Shown here in pieces: positions 1 through 6,662 of a DNA stretch of 12,870 nucleotides. The position numbers and the translations under genes are program-made. This stretch comes from an uncultured Bacteroidota bacterium (GTDB lineage: Bacteria > Bacteroidota > Bacteroidia > Chitinophagales > Chitinophagaceae): assembly GCA_903825065.1 (NCBI GenBank), contig CAIJZG010000293.1, positions 1 through 12,870 of the forward strand. Direction: 5' to 3'. Position 1 is the stretch's first letter. Each line of letters starts with the position of its first letter. Under the pieces are notes generated by a model. The model had not been told where the DNA came from, searched no databases, and saw nothing but the letters and a program-made list of their open reading frames with translations.

Positions 1-2055
1 AAGTAATAAATTGATAGTAGTAAACAATTCCTGTACATTACTATGGTCTACAGGTATTGGTTGGTCGCTCAATAATTCAAAACCATAATCATTCATAGCG
101 ATCGAAAAACTGATTGGTATAATTTGTCCTATTCTATAAGCAACAATCGCGCTCATTGCCTCATGAACTTGCCGGCCTTCGAAAGGGTAAACCAACAAAT
201 GGAATCCATCTTTAGTTTCAATCTGTTCTATTAATAATTGATGGTCTCTTGGAATTGCGGATAATTTTTGCTGTATCTCAAATAAAGTGTGAAGACTTTT
301 TATTTCAATTTCAGTTTCATCTATCAAGGCCTTGTTAAATGTTTGCCTTAACATTTTTCCTAAATTAGCCGTTAAGCTCATTCGGCCTCCATTCCAAGAC
401 GGAACTTTTGATTTTTTTGATGCCGATTTGCGAACTAATACATCCATGTCTTTTAGCATTACCAACTCTAAATTCTTACCAGCAAGCGTAAAAGTGTCCC
501 CGGGTTCAAGGCGACTAATAAAGTATTCTTCAATAACACCCACATAACCGCCTCCAAGAAATTTTACTTTTAACATGGAGTCACTTACGATTGTGCCAAT
601 ATGCATACGATGTCGCATGGCAATTTTTCGATCAGTGATTTTATATATTCCCTCTTCGATAATTACTTTATGATATTCATCGTATTGATTTAATGCAATA
701 CCTCCCTGAGTAATATTTAATAAAACTTCCTGCCATTCTTCCTGGGTGATGTCGGCATAACTATAACAAGATCTTATTTCTTTTAAAATCTTTTCTGGCT
801 TAAATCCATCGCCAATTGCCAGAGTACATAAATATTGAATCAACACATCAAAACAAAGTAAGATGGGTGTTTTAGATTCTACCTTTTGCTCTTTAATGGC
901 TTCTTTCAGAGCAGCAGCTTCTATCAATTCTAAAGAATGGGTTGGAAGAAAGTATAGTTTACTTATTTCACCCGGCCCATGTCCACTCCTGCCAGCTCTC
1001 TGCAAAAATCTTGCAATACCTTTTGGAGATCCAACTTGTATTACCGTATCTACAGGTCTAAAATCAACACCCAAATCGAGACTAGCGGTACATACCACTG
1101 CTTTTAGTTTTTGGGAATGTAATGCATCTTCTACCCAAAGTCTTAGTTCTTGTTCTATGCTTCCATGATGTAATGCAATTGCACCAGCTAGTTGTGGAGC
1201 TGCAGTTAAAATACTTTGATACCAGACCTCACTCATTCCCCTGGTATTAATAAAGATAAGTGTGGTATTATTTTGTTCAATTATTGGAATGATTCGATCT
1301 ACGAGTTTAATACCTAAATGTCCAGCCCATGGGTAGTTATCTATTTCTTCAGGAATAATAGACATCACTTCAATTCGTTTATCCATCTTAGCACGGATGA
1401 TACTACCTTTTTTGTGTAGGGGAGACATCAGTATATTTTTTGCTTCTTCTAAATTTCCAATTGTGGCAGAGATGCCCCATATAGAGAGTTTGTTTTTCGT
1501 AGCACCTATTAGTCTACTTATGGCCAATTCAGTCTGCACGCCCCGTTTACTGCCCAATAATTCATGCCACTCATCAACTGCTATAAATTTTAGATTGCTG
1601 AGATTTTCAGAATATTTTTTTTGAGCCAGCATTAATTGCAAACTCTCTGGTGTGATGATGAGTATTTCAGGAAGATTATTTTTTTGTTTTTGTCTTTCAG
1701 CAGTACTGGTATCCCCATTTCTAATCGCAACTTTCCAGGGGATTTCTAATTCAATAAGTACTGTTCCCATAGCACGACCAATATCTTTAGCCAATGCCCT
1801 TAATGGTGAAATCCAAATAAGTTGTAAACCATTTTTCTTTAATAATTGATAAGTGTCGGGGTTCTCATTAATATATTGAATAAGCACTCCTAAAAAGACT
1901 GAAAAGGTTTTGCCACAACCTGTTGGCGCATTTACCAAGCCACTTTCATTTTTTAATATTTTATCCCAACACGCTTCCTGAAAGTCGAATGGATGAAAGT
2001 TTTTAGCTATCATCCATTCATGAATGATTTGATATCCCTTCGTTTTTTGCAGCAT
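1..2055 (-). CDS. Ligase-associated DEXH-box DNA helicase (Lhr-like), C-terminus cut by window edge
   Basis: An unbroken frame of 685 codons starts at the ATG at 2055-2053 and runs off the left edge. It is an SF2 helicase. Visible motifs are a Q-motif-like FDFQ near residue 23, Walker A APTGCGKT (43-50), motif Ia SPLRALAKD (83-91), TPES (135-138), Walker B/DEXH as DEWH (161-164), motif III SAT (196-198), TASLDLGVDF (323-332) and motif VI QRAGRSGHG (352-360). DEWH, the length and the long C-terminal part fit the ligase-associated DNA damage response DEXH helicase family, relatives of Lhr-core. These act as ATP-driven 3'-5' helicases in repair and usually lie beside a DNA ligase, an exonuclease and a phosphoesterase. 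Members are about 800 residues, so roughly the last 120 should be missing here. It starts 9 bp after the 99-residue gene upstream, so the two are probably cotranscribed. The family call is firm; the repair role is inferred from the family. Confidence 0.93.
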   Translation of the reverse strand, partial: MLQKTKGYQIIHEWMIAKNFHPFDFQEACWDKILKNESGLVNAPTGCGKTFSVFLGVLIQYINENPDTYQLLKKNGLQLIWISPLRALAKDIGRAMGTVLIELEIPWKVAIRNGDTSTAERQKQKNNLPEILIITPESLQLMLAQKKYSENLSNLKFIAVDEWHELLGSKRGVQTELAISRLIGATKNKLSIWGISATIGNLEEAKNILMSPLHKKGSIIRAKMDKRIEVMSIIPEEIDNYPWAGHLGIKLVDRIIPIIEQNNTTLIFINTRGMSEVWYQSILTAAPQLAGAIALHHGSIEQELRLWVEDALHSQKLKAVVCTASLDLGVDFRPVDTVIQVGSPKGIARFLQRAGRSGHGPGEISKLYFLPTHSLELIEAAALKEAIKEQKVESKTPILLCFDVLIQYLCTLAIGDGFKPEKILKEIRSCYSYADITQEEWQEVLLNITQGGIALNQYDEYHKVIIEEGIYKITDRKIAMRHRMHIGTIVSDSMLKVKFLGGGYVGVIEEYFISRLEPGDTFTLAGKNLELVMLKDMDVLVRKSASKKSKVPSWNGGRMSLTANLGKMLRQTFNKALIDETEIEIKSLHTLFEIQQKLSAIPRDHQLLIEQIETKDGFHLLVYPFEGRQVHEAMSAIVAYRIGQIIPISFSIAMNDYGFELLSDQPIPVDHSNVQELFTTINLLL

Positions 2056-2064
2056 CGATAAAAT

Positions 2065-2364
2065 CTATTCTGCTATTTTATTGATCAATTTAACAACCAA
2101 ATTTTCTAGTTTAACAGCTAATCGTTCTGCAGTTTTTCCAATGGTATTATTGAACTCAGGAATTTTGAATAGCCAAAATAAAAAACTTGCTCTTCCCTCT
2201 ACTTTCGCTTTATGTAGAATACTTGTGCGAAGAATACTTCCAAAATCTGATTTGAAGTATTGCCAATTGTGATGTAGCTGATTTTGTAATTGCAGTTCTT
2301 TATTTTCTAATTCTGCAATATAATCATTCAGACTTTTGATATTTTTAATTTTATGCTTCTTCAT
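2065..2364 (-). CDS. Hypothetical 99-residue protein with coiled coil (YqjK-like position)
   Basis: I do not recognise the family. The protein is basic at the N-terminus (MKKHKIKNIK). Residues 13-31 look like a short amphipathic coiled coil rich in Leu, Glu and Gln. An aromatic, glycine-containing middle follows (about 35-70, including FLFWLFK at 61-67), then an amphipathic, positively charged C-terminal helix (78-97). There is no signal peptide and no clear transmembrane segment; residues 59-67 could touch a membrane. Its ATG overlaps the end of the holin-family gene by 14 bp, and the helicase begins 9 bp after its stop, which argues for translational coupling and one transcript. In enterobacteria a YqjE membrane protein of the same holin-like class is followed by YqjK, a protein of about this size. 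The similarity here is in size and order only. That it is a real gene is supported by the tight overlaps; its function is unknown. Confidence 0.8.
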   Translation of the reverse strand: MKKHKIKNIKSLNDYIAELENKELQLQNQLHHNWQYFKSDFGSILRTSILHKAKVEGRASFLFWLFKIPEFNNTIGKTAERLAVKLENLVVKLINKIAE

Positions 2365-2716
2365 GTTCCCTTGTTTGTTCCCTAACCATGATGCGAATTA
2401 TGGGATTGATGAATAATTGTTTTCTCGCGAGAATTAATACCAAGGTAATTACAATTAGTATTCCTGTTGTTGCAGCAAAACCCAGTACATAGTTATTAAA
2501 AATACTGGAAAGCCATAATCCTAAAGTTATGCCTGAAAAGAATAAAATTAATAAGGTTAAAAATGCAAGTATTACTAACCAGATAATAATACCGCCGATA
2601 CTTGAACTTTTTCGAATGAATTTTAAATTAAATAATTCAATCTTCAATTCAACATATTCTTGCAGGGTCTTTTTGTTTTCTTCTAGAAATTGCCAAATGT
2701 CAGGTGTGTTTTCCAT
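2351..2716 (-). CDS. Phage holin family / YqjE-like (DUF1469-type) membrane protein
   Basis: This 121-residue protein has an acidic, amphipathic N-terminal helix (about 8-35, including ENKKTLQEYVELKIELF), then two predicted membrane helices (about 40-68 and 76-97), and a short basic to acidic tail. The pattern 'YxELKxELxxLK, two membrane helices, Arg/Lys-rich cytoplasmic end' is typical of the phage holin family III / DUF1469 / YqjE proteins. These are common chromosomal genes in Bacteroidota, usually of unknown role, and the word holin does not imply lysis. No endolysin, spanin or phage gene lies nearby. It is the first gene of a unit with the 99-residue protein (14 bp overlap) and the helicase. 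A 68 bp gap separates it from the upstream binding-protein gene, and I see no clear -7 box there. The fold class is fairly sure; the function is not. Confidence 0.8.
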   Translation of the reverse strand: MENTPDIWQFLEENKKTLQEYVELKIELFNLKFIRKSSSIGGIIIWLVILAFLTLLILFFSGITLGLWLSSIFNNYVLGFAATTGILIVITLVLILARKQLFINPIIRIMVREQTREHEEA

Positions 2717-2784
2717 AAACGCTGCTTATAGCATGAAGTTACAACAATCAGCATGGAAAGCCTATTAATTAGGTGCTTTTAACA

Positions 2785-3954
2785 TTAGTTGACCAGCTTT
2801 AACTGTCCGTCTACTTTTTTGATGAAATAAAGTTTCCTATTTTCCCAATAGTCGGGCTCCTTACTTTCTTTTTTGAATTTAACTGGTTGAATGTCGTAAT
2901 CGTTGAATAGTTTGAATGATTTATCAGATAAATTATGAATTAAATTATCTCTATGTTTTATCCAAAGCTTTGTAAAGTGATAGAATGATTCATAGCCCTT
3001 GAATACTAAGTCACTTGGTCTTGATAAAAATTTAATCCGGTATTTGTTACTTAAATACAATCCAAGTTTATCAGTTCTGGGATAATTGTAAGGGCTGGTA
3101 TAAAGAACATCAACAGCTTTAAATTCGGGTTTTACTATATCTCTAAATCCATCCCAATTTGGCATACCAATCACTTGAGTTGAGTAATTGAGGTTCGCAC
3201 TTAATGTTTTCATCACAGATATGGCAAACCCTTCATTTAGTGTACCACATACTACAATGTTTTGACGGTTACTGTCTAGTTTAATAAGCAAATCAGCTGT
3301 ATTAAAGCTGTCGATTAAATCAACTGTTTTTATTTTTAATGGAACTGATGGTGTTTTCTTATTATTTTCTGTAAAATAAGATTGAATCAAATCTTCCATT
3401 TGTCCTTGTTTTTTTACCCAAACAATATTACTGGTAGCATATGTTTTTTGTAAATACTTATACAATGCATTGGTATGTGTTTTTAATGTAGAATTTATCA
3501 AGACAAAATAGGGGTTTTCAATAATTCCTCCATCATTGGGAAACGTTTCTGATATCAATGGAATTCTATTTGCCAGCGCAAAGTCGGCAAGTGTTTTTAT
3601 TTCTGCTCTGTTATTGAATGAGGCAATAATTAATGAAAAAGATTTTAAAACAGGCTTTTCTAAAATTACGTTTAAGGGCTCTGAAGCACTTTTTGTGTCG
3701 TAAAAAAACACTTCAGCATTCACTCCTTCTGCATTTAGTGAATCAATTGCCATCATAACTCCATTGTAAAATTCAAGACCTGGCATATTACTTTTAGATA
3801 TAGAATTGCCAAGCTTGTAAGTATTTTCTGCAAAAGCAGAATCCATATAAAAGGGAGCAAAAACGCCAACTTTTACAATGGGATGAGTTTGTGCTTGCAC
3901 ATGCGTTGACAGGCAACTGCCAAAGAGCAACAGTAAAATAAAATGTTGACGCAT
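2785..3954 (-). CDS. Secreted periplasmic-binding-protein (type 1 fold) / ABC substrate-binding-like protein
   Basis: This 389-residue protein has a hydrophobic signal (residues 4-20) and a likely signal peptidase I site at VQA-Q (after 21). A Cys at 14 in LFGSC is a weaker lipobox alternative. The mature part begins VKVGVFAPFYMDS, the first beta strand of type-1 periplasmic binding proteins. It continues with EFYNGVMMAIDSLN, a ligand-pocket-like helix, and alternating strands such as SLIIASFNN, NIVWVKK, NIVVCGT and TQVIGMP, ending in a hinge-like YESFYHFTKLW. This matches the Bacteroidota 'ABC transporter substrate-binding / PBP1' proteins, here without the LysM domain some carry. No permease or ATPase gene is in the window, so the ligand and even a transport role are unknown. 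It starts 18 bp after the guaA stop with no terminator between, so read-through from guaA is likely. A role linked to guanine metabolism would be speculation. Confidence 0.78.
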   Translation of the reverse strand: MRQHFILLLLFGSCLSTHVQAQTHPIVKVGVFAPFYMDSAFAENTYKLGNSISKSNMPGLEFYNGVMMAIDSLNAEGVNAEVFFYDTKSASEPLNVILEKPVLKSFSLIIASFNNRAEIKTLADFALANRIPLISETFPNDGGIIENPYFVLINSTLKTHTNALYKYLQKTYATSNIVWVKKQGQMEDLIQSYFTENNKKTPSVPLKIKTVDLIDSFNTADLLIKLDSNRQNIVVCGTLNEGFAISVMKTLSANLNYSTQVIGMPNWDGFRDIVKPEFKAVDVLYTSPYNYPRTDKLGLYLSNKYRIKFLSRPSDLVFKGYESFYHFTKLWIKHRDNLIHNLSDKSFKLFNDYDIQPVKFKKESKEPDYWENRKLYFIKKVDGQLKLVN

Positions 3955-3972
3955 GATTGCTATTTTATAAAA

Positions 3973-5508
3973 TTATTCCCATTCAATAGTTGCTGGTGGC
4001 TTACTGCTAATATCGTAAACTACTCTGTTAATTCCTCTCACGTTATTGATAATCTCGTTAGAAATATCTGCTAAGAATTCATATGGTAAGTGAGCCCAAT
4101 CAGCGGTCATTCCATCCACAGAAGTAACTGCCCTTAATGCTACTGTAAATTCATAAGTTCTTTCGTCGCCCATGACACCGACGCTTTTTACAGGTAACAA
4201 AATTGTGCCAGCCTGCCAAACAACATTATATAAATTTGCATTTTTCAAACCCTGAATATAAATATCATCAGCAGCTTGTAACAATGCTACTTTTTCTTCG
4301 GTAATATCTCCAAGTATGCGTATCGCTAATCCAGGTCCTGGAAAAGGATGACGGTTTATCATTTCGCCAGGTATACCTAATTCTAATCCAACTCTTCTCA
4401 CTTCATCCTTAAATAAAGATCTTAGTGGTTCCACTAATTCCAATTTCATGCTATCCGGTAAACCGCCAACATTGTGATGTGATTTTATGGTTTGAGAAGG
4501 GCCGTGCACACTAACACTTTCAATAACATCTGGATAAATGGTTCCTTGTCCGAGCATTTCAATGCCAGTTAGCGTTTTGGCTTCCTGATCAAAAATGTCA
4601 ATAAAGCCTTTGCCGATTATTTTTCTTTTTTCCTCTGGATCAGATTTTCCTGCAAGGGCAGTGTAAAAATGATTTTTAGCATCAACCCCTTTTACATTTA
4701 GTCCAAGAGCTTTATACATCTCTAATACCTGCTCAAATTCACCTTTGCGTAAAACACCATTATCTACGAATATGCCAAAAAGGTTTGATCCAATTGCTTT
4801 TGTAATAAGTGTTGCAGCAACGGTACTGTCTACTCCACCACTCAATGCCATAATTACCTTACGATTGCCAATTTTTTCTTTCAGCGCTGCAACTGTTTCA
4901 CTAATAAAATGGGCGGCAGTCCACTGTGCATCACATCCACAGATACTGACCAAGAAATTTTTAATAATTTTCTTTCCTTCTGTTGAATGATACACTTCCG
5001 GATGAAATTGTAATCCGTAAAGTGGTTTTGAATCAGTGGTGTTTTTTTTAAAGGCAGCGATAGGAATGCTGTCTGTTGTTGCCAAAACTTCAAATCCTTC
5101 TGGTAATGAAACGATGGAATCACTATGGCTCATCCATACTTGAGAATTATCTGAAATGCCATTCATAAGGATATCTGCATTGCCAATTTGCATTTTGGCA
5201 CGACCGTATTCTCGCTTGTTTGATTTATCAACTCTTCCACCATATTCTTTAGCTGTTAACTGAGCCCCATAACAAACTCCTAGTACTGGTAAATGCTTTA
5301 CAAATTCAGGGATGTCTACCGTAGGTGCGTTTTCTTCGTTAACGCTAAAAGGTGATCCGCTTAAGATGATTCCTTTTAAACCAGGCTCGAATTCAAATGA
5401 TTTATGAAAGGGGATAATTTCACAATACACATTGGCTTCTCTTACAGCACGGGCAATTAGTTGGGTATACTGACTGCCAAAATCGAGGATAAGTATCTTT
5501 TCTGTCAT
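3973..5508 (-). CDS. guaA: GMP synthase (glutamine-hydrolysing)
   Basis: GuaA converts XMP, ATP and glutamine to GMP in the cytoplasm, the last step of guanine nucleotide synthesis. The 511 residues match the usual length (about 510-525). The class I glutamine amidotransferase domain (about 4-190) shows the oxyanion SGSP (50-53), the nucleophile Cys79 in GVCYGAQ, and the His169/Glu171 pair in LQFHPEV. The ATP pyrophosphatase domain follows with the P-loop SGGVDST (223-229). The C-terminal dimerisation domain includes HPFPGPGLAIRI and ends PPATIEWE, the signature GuaA tail. The start MTEKILILDFGSQYTQLI matches the family exactly, so this ATG is secure. A near-consensus Bacteroidota -7 box ends only 4 nt before it, which suggests a very short or absent leader. 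It is transcribed away from the GIN-domain gene and leads into the binding-protein gene. Confidence 0.98.
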   Translation of the reverse strand: MTEKILILDFGSQYTQLIARAVREANVYCEIIPFHKSFEFEPGLKGIILSGSPFSVNEENAPTVDIPEFVKHLPVLGVCYGAQLTAKEYGGRVDKSNKREYGRAKMQIGNADILMNGISDNSQVWMSHSDSIVSLPEGFEVLATTDSIPIAAFKKNTTDSKPLYGLQFHPEVYHSTEGKKIIKNFLVSICGCDAQWTAAHFISETVAALKEKIGNRKVIMALSGGVDSTVAATLITKAIGSNLFGIFVDNGVLRKGEFEQVLEMYKALGLNVKGVDAKNHFYTALAGKSDPEEKRKIIGKGFIDIFDQEAKTLTGIEMLGQGTIYPDVIESVSVHGPSQTIKSHHNVGGLPDSMKLELVEPLRSLFKDEVRRVGLELGIPGEMINRHPFPGPGLAIRILGDITEEKVALLQAADDIYIQGLKNANLYNVVWQAGTILLPVKSVGVMGDERTYEFTVALRAVTSVDGMTADWAHLPYEFLADISNEIINNVRGINRVVYDISSKPPATIEWE

Positions 5509-5512
5509 GCTG

Positions 5513-5520
5513 CGAAGGTA
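5513..5520 (-). promoter_or_regulatory. Candidate -7 promoter box for guaA
   Basis: On the minus strand the sequence reads TACCTTCG, one mismatch from the Bacteroidota -7 consensus TAnnTTTG. Only four bases (CAGC) separate it from the guaA ATG. If it is used, transcription would begin at or within a few bases of the start codon. I see no good TTG at the -33 position, so this rests on the -7 box alone. Confidence 0.4.
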
Positions 5521-5625
5521 ATTGAAATTTCTATGGTGATGTAACAGGATAAGTGGTTCGATTATTTTAAATGTGGATAGCTCCCTTGGGGGGATTTGTT
5601 TAACTTGCTTTTACAAAACAAAACC

Positions 5626-5865
5626 ATGAAACAGCTTATCTCAATCCTATTGGCCCTCGTAATATTTTCTTCCTGCAGATTTAGGCATGTACAAGGAAAC
5701 GGGGTAATAAGTACTGAAACAAGATCAGCAAGTAATGCGAATCGTATTAAAATGGCAGGAAATTTTGATGTAGAAATAACCCAAGGTCCTACAATTAGCG
5801 TAAAAATTGAGGGTGATGAGAACCTATTGCCTTATTTTATTGTGGAGAATAGGGGGGGTATTTAG
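5626..5865 (+). CDS. Head GIN-domain (DUF2807) lipoprotein, N-terminal part of a frameshifted gene
   Basis: From the ATG at 5626 the product starts MKQLISILLALVIFSSC, a lipoprotein signal with the likely lipidated Cys at residue 17. Next come GNGVIST and then IKMAGNFDVEITQGPTISVKIEG, which is the start of the head GIN / DUF2807 fold found in many Bacteroidota envelope lipoproteins. An in-frame TTG at 5596 would add ten residues before the signal and is a poor choice. The frame stops at TAG (5863-5865), right after a run of seven G (5852-5858). The rest of the same domain continues in the -1 frame from about 5859. Joined, the protein would be about 236 residues, a normal length. This part alone lacks nearly all of the beta-solenoid and would not fold into the known domain. 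It may be a pseudogene fragment, a sequencing or assembly error, or the pre-shift part of a slippage product. Confidence 0.75.
   Translation: MKQLISILLALVIFSSCRFRHVQGNGVISTETRSASNANRIKMAGNFDVEITQGPTISVKIEGDENLLPYFIVENRGGI
5852..5859 (+). other. G7 tract / X_XXY_YYZ heptamer at the frame break of the GIN-domain gene
   Basis: The run of seven G followed by T reads, in the upstream frame, AGG GGG GGT ATT TAG. The heptamer G_GGG_GGT (5853-5859) has the X_XXY_YYZ form of -1 ribosomal slippery sites. A -1 step gives GGG GGG TAT TTA GTG, which joins the two halves in the right frame. One extra G in the DNA or the transcript would do the same. Confidence 0.55.
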
Positions 5866-6335
5866 TGATAAAATCTAAAGATTATTTTAGCTATTCTTCT
5901 ACCGAAGGCATTAAAGTGTTTATCACTACTCCCAATTTGGAAGAAGTGATTTTAGCGGGAAGTGGTAATATAACCGGCAAATCTAAATTCACGGGTTCCG
6001 ATAAATTAGTACTTAAAATTGCAGGTTCTGGTGATATTAAAATGGATGTAAATACGCCGGATGTGATTTCTGAAATTGCAGGTACTGGTTCAATTACCCT
6101 TAGCGGAGAAACGAAAGACGAGACCATAAAAATTGCAGGTGTTGGAGAGTATCGAGCTGCTGATTTAAAAGCCGAAAATGCCAAAGTACATATCGCTGGA
6201 AGTGGCGATGTGAAAGTATTTGCCGCCTTGCAATTAGATGTAAATATAGCGGGATCAGGTTCGGTATATTATAAGGGAAGCCCGAATGTGAAACAAAAAG
6301 TAGCGGGTTCTGGTGAGGTGAAGAAAGTAGAATAA
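5865..6335 (+). pseudogene. Head GIN-domain (DUF2807) protein, C-terminal part of a frameshifted gene
   Basis: This is the continuation of the lipoprotein gene begun at 5626. The frame is open from 5853 (after a TAG at 5850-5852), and family resemblance begins at once with YLVIKSKD, so the GTG at 5865 is only the first possible start codon, not a likely true one. The body is a beta-solenoid made of seven AGSG-type turns spaced 18-22 residues apart (AGSGNI, AGSGDI, AGTGSI, AGVGEY, AGSGDV, AGSGSV, AGSGEV), ending at VKKVE. Such proteins are surface or periplasmic and mostly uncharacterised; some are predicted adhesin-like or bactofilin-like folds. On its own this part has no export signal, so it could be functional only as a fusion to the upstream half. 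The solenoid shows no further stop or shift, which suggests the break is recent or not a true lesion. It is marked pseudogene because the reading frame as given is broken. Confidence 0.75.
5946..6320 (+). repeat. Seven-turn AGSG protein repeat (beta-solenoid of GIN domain)
   Basis: The coding sequence repeats a short unit ending in a hydrophobic strand followed by Ala-Gly-(Ser/Thr/Val)-Gly. Spacings between successive alanines are 22, 19, 19, 20, 18 and 18 codons. The DNA copies are diverged (gcgggaagtggt, gcaggttctggt, gcaggtactggt and so on), so this is an old structural protein repeat and not a recent DNA duplication. Confidence 0.75.
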
Positions 6336-6655
6336 AAAATCAAAATTTAAAAAAAGCATTTGTTTTCATTCTTTTTAATGTATTAAGTTTTAATTTTTGA
6401 ATTTAGACTTTTTATTTTATAGGTTATACCCTTCAAATCCGGTTCAATCGATAATCTGGATACCTCAAATATATAGACTTATAAAGACCGAGTTCTTAAA
6501 AATAAAATCTAACTGAGTATAGATACAGCTTTCTTTTCCCTTGGATTGTTCAAAAATGGTTATGAGAATTTGCCCGATTGCAAAATTTGATAAGAATAGT
6601 TAAGTGAAAAGCAGTATTTTTTTCATTACTTTATGCTGAAATTTTATTCAAAGTA
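6336..6655. other. 320 bp AT-rich intergenic region before the two-component genes
   Basis: No protein or RNA gene is recognised here. An imperfect inverted repeat pairs 6340-6352 (TCAAAATTTAAAA) with 6388-6400 (TTTTAATTTTTGA), 12 of 13 positions, with a 35-base loop and T-rich sequence after it. It could act as a weak terminator for the GIN-domain gene but may be chance in such AT-rich DNA. A small stem ATCCGG/CTGGAT (6437-6442 with 6456-6461, one G-U pair) is also present. The promoter of the response regulator should lie here, but I find no convincing TAnnTTTG/TTG pair; TATTTTTT at 6614-6621 has one mismatch and poor -33 spacing. Confidence 0.5.
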
Positions 6656-6662
6656 ATGGAAA
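6620..6662 (+). promoter_or_regulatory. Inverted repeat covering the response-regulator start codon
   Basis: CATTACTTT (6624-6632) is the exact reverse complement of AAAGTAATG (6650-6658), which contains the ATG at 6656. As RNA the stem extends through one G-U pair to 13 bp (6620-6632 with 6650-6662), with a 17-base loop. It could hide the start codon or, as DNA, serve as an operator for autoregulation. The symmetry is seen directly; the role is inferred. Confidence 0.45.
6633..6656 (+). other. Seven-codon leader frame (MLKFYSK) overlapping the response-regulator start
   Basis: An ATG at 6633 opens a seven-codon frame, MLKFYSK, that stops at TAA (6654-6656). The last A of that stop is the first A of the response-regulator ATG, giving TAATG, the arrangement used for translational coupling. 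The frame lies mostly in the loop of the stem that covers the start codon. It may be chance; there is no independent sign that it is translated. Confidence 0.25.

Noticed and set aside
332..1849. Several plus-strand open frames (332-547, 863-1168, 1397-1624, 1652-1849)
   Set aside because: They lie antisense inside the helicase gene, show no family resemblance, and follow from its codon pattern.
2351..2716. Holin call as a sign of a prophage
   Set aside because: No lysin, capsid, tail or integrase genes are near; this membrane family is a common chromosomal gene in Bacteroidota.
2757..2780. Stem AAAG/CTTT with CCTA/TAGG and a 2-base bulge between the binding-protein and holin-family genes
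   Set aside because: It is short, AT-rich and bulged, with no T tract on the minus strand where a terminator would be needed.
3962..3973. 12-base palindrome ATTTTATAAAAT between guaA and the binding-protein gene
   Set aside because: It is made only of A and T, overlaps the guaA stop codon, and is easily expected by chance in such DNA.
5891..6184. Minus-strand open frame inside the GIN-domain gene
   Set aside because: It is a shadow of the repeated AGSG codons on the plus strand, with no start context or recognisable protein.
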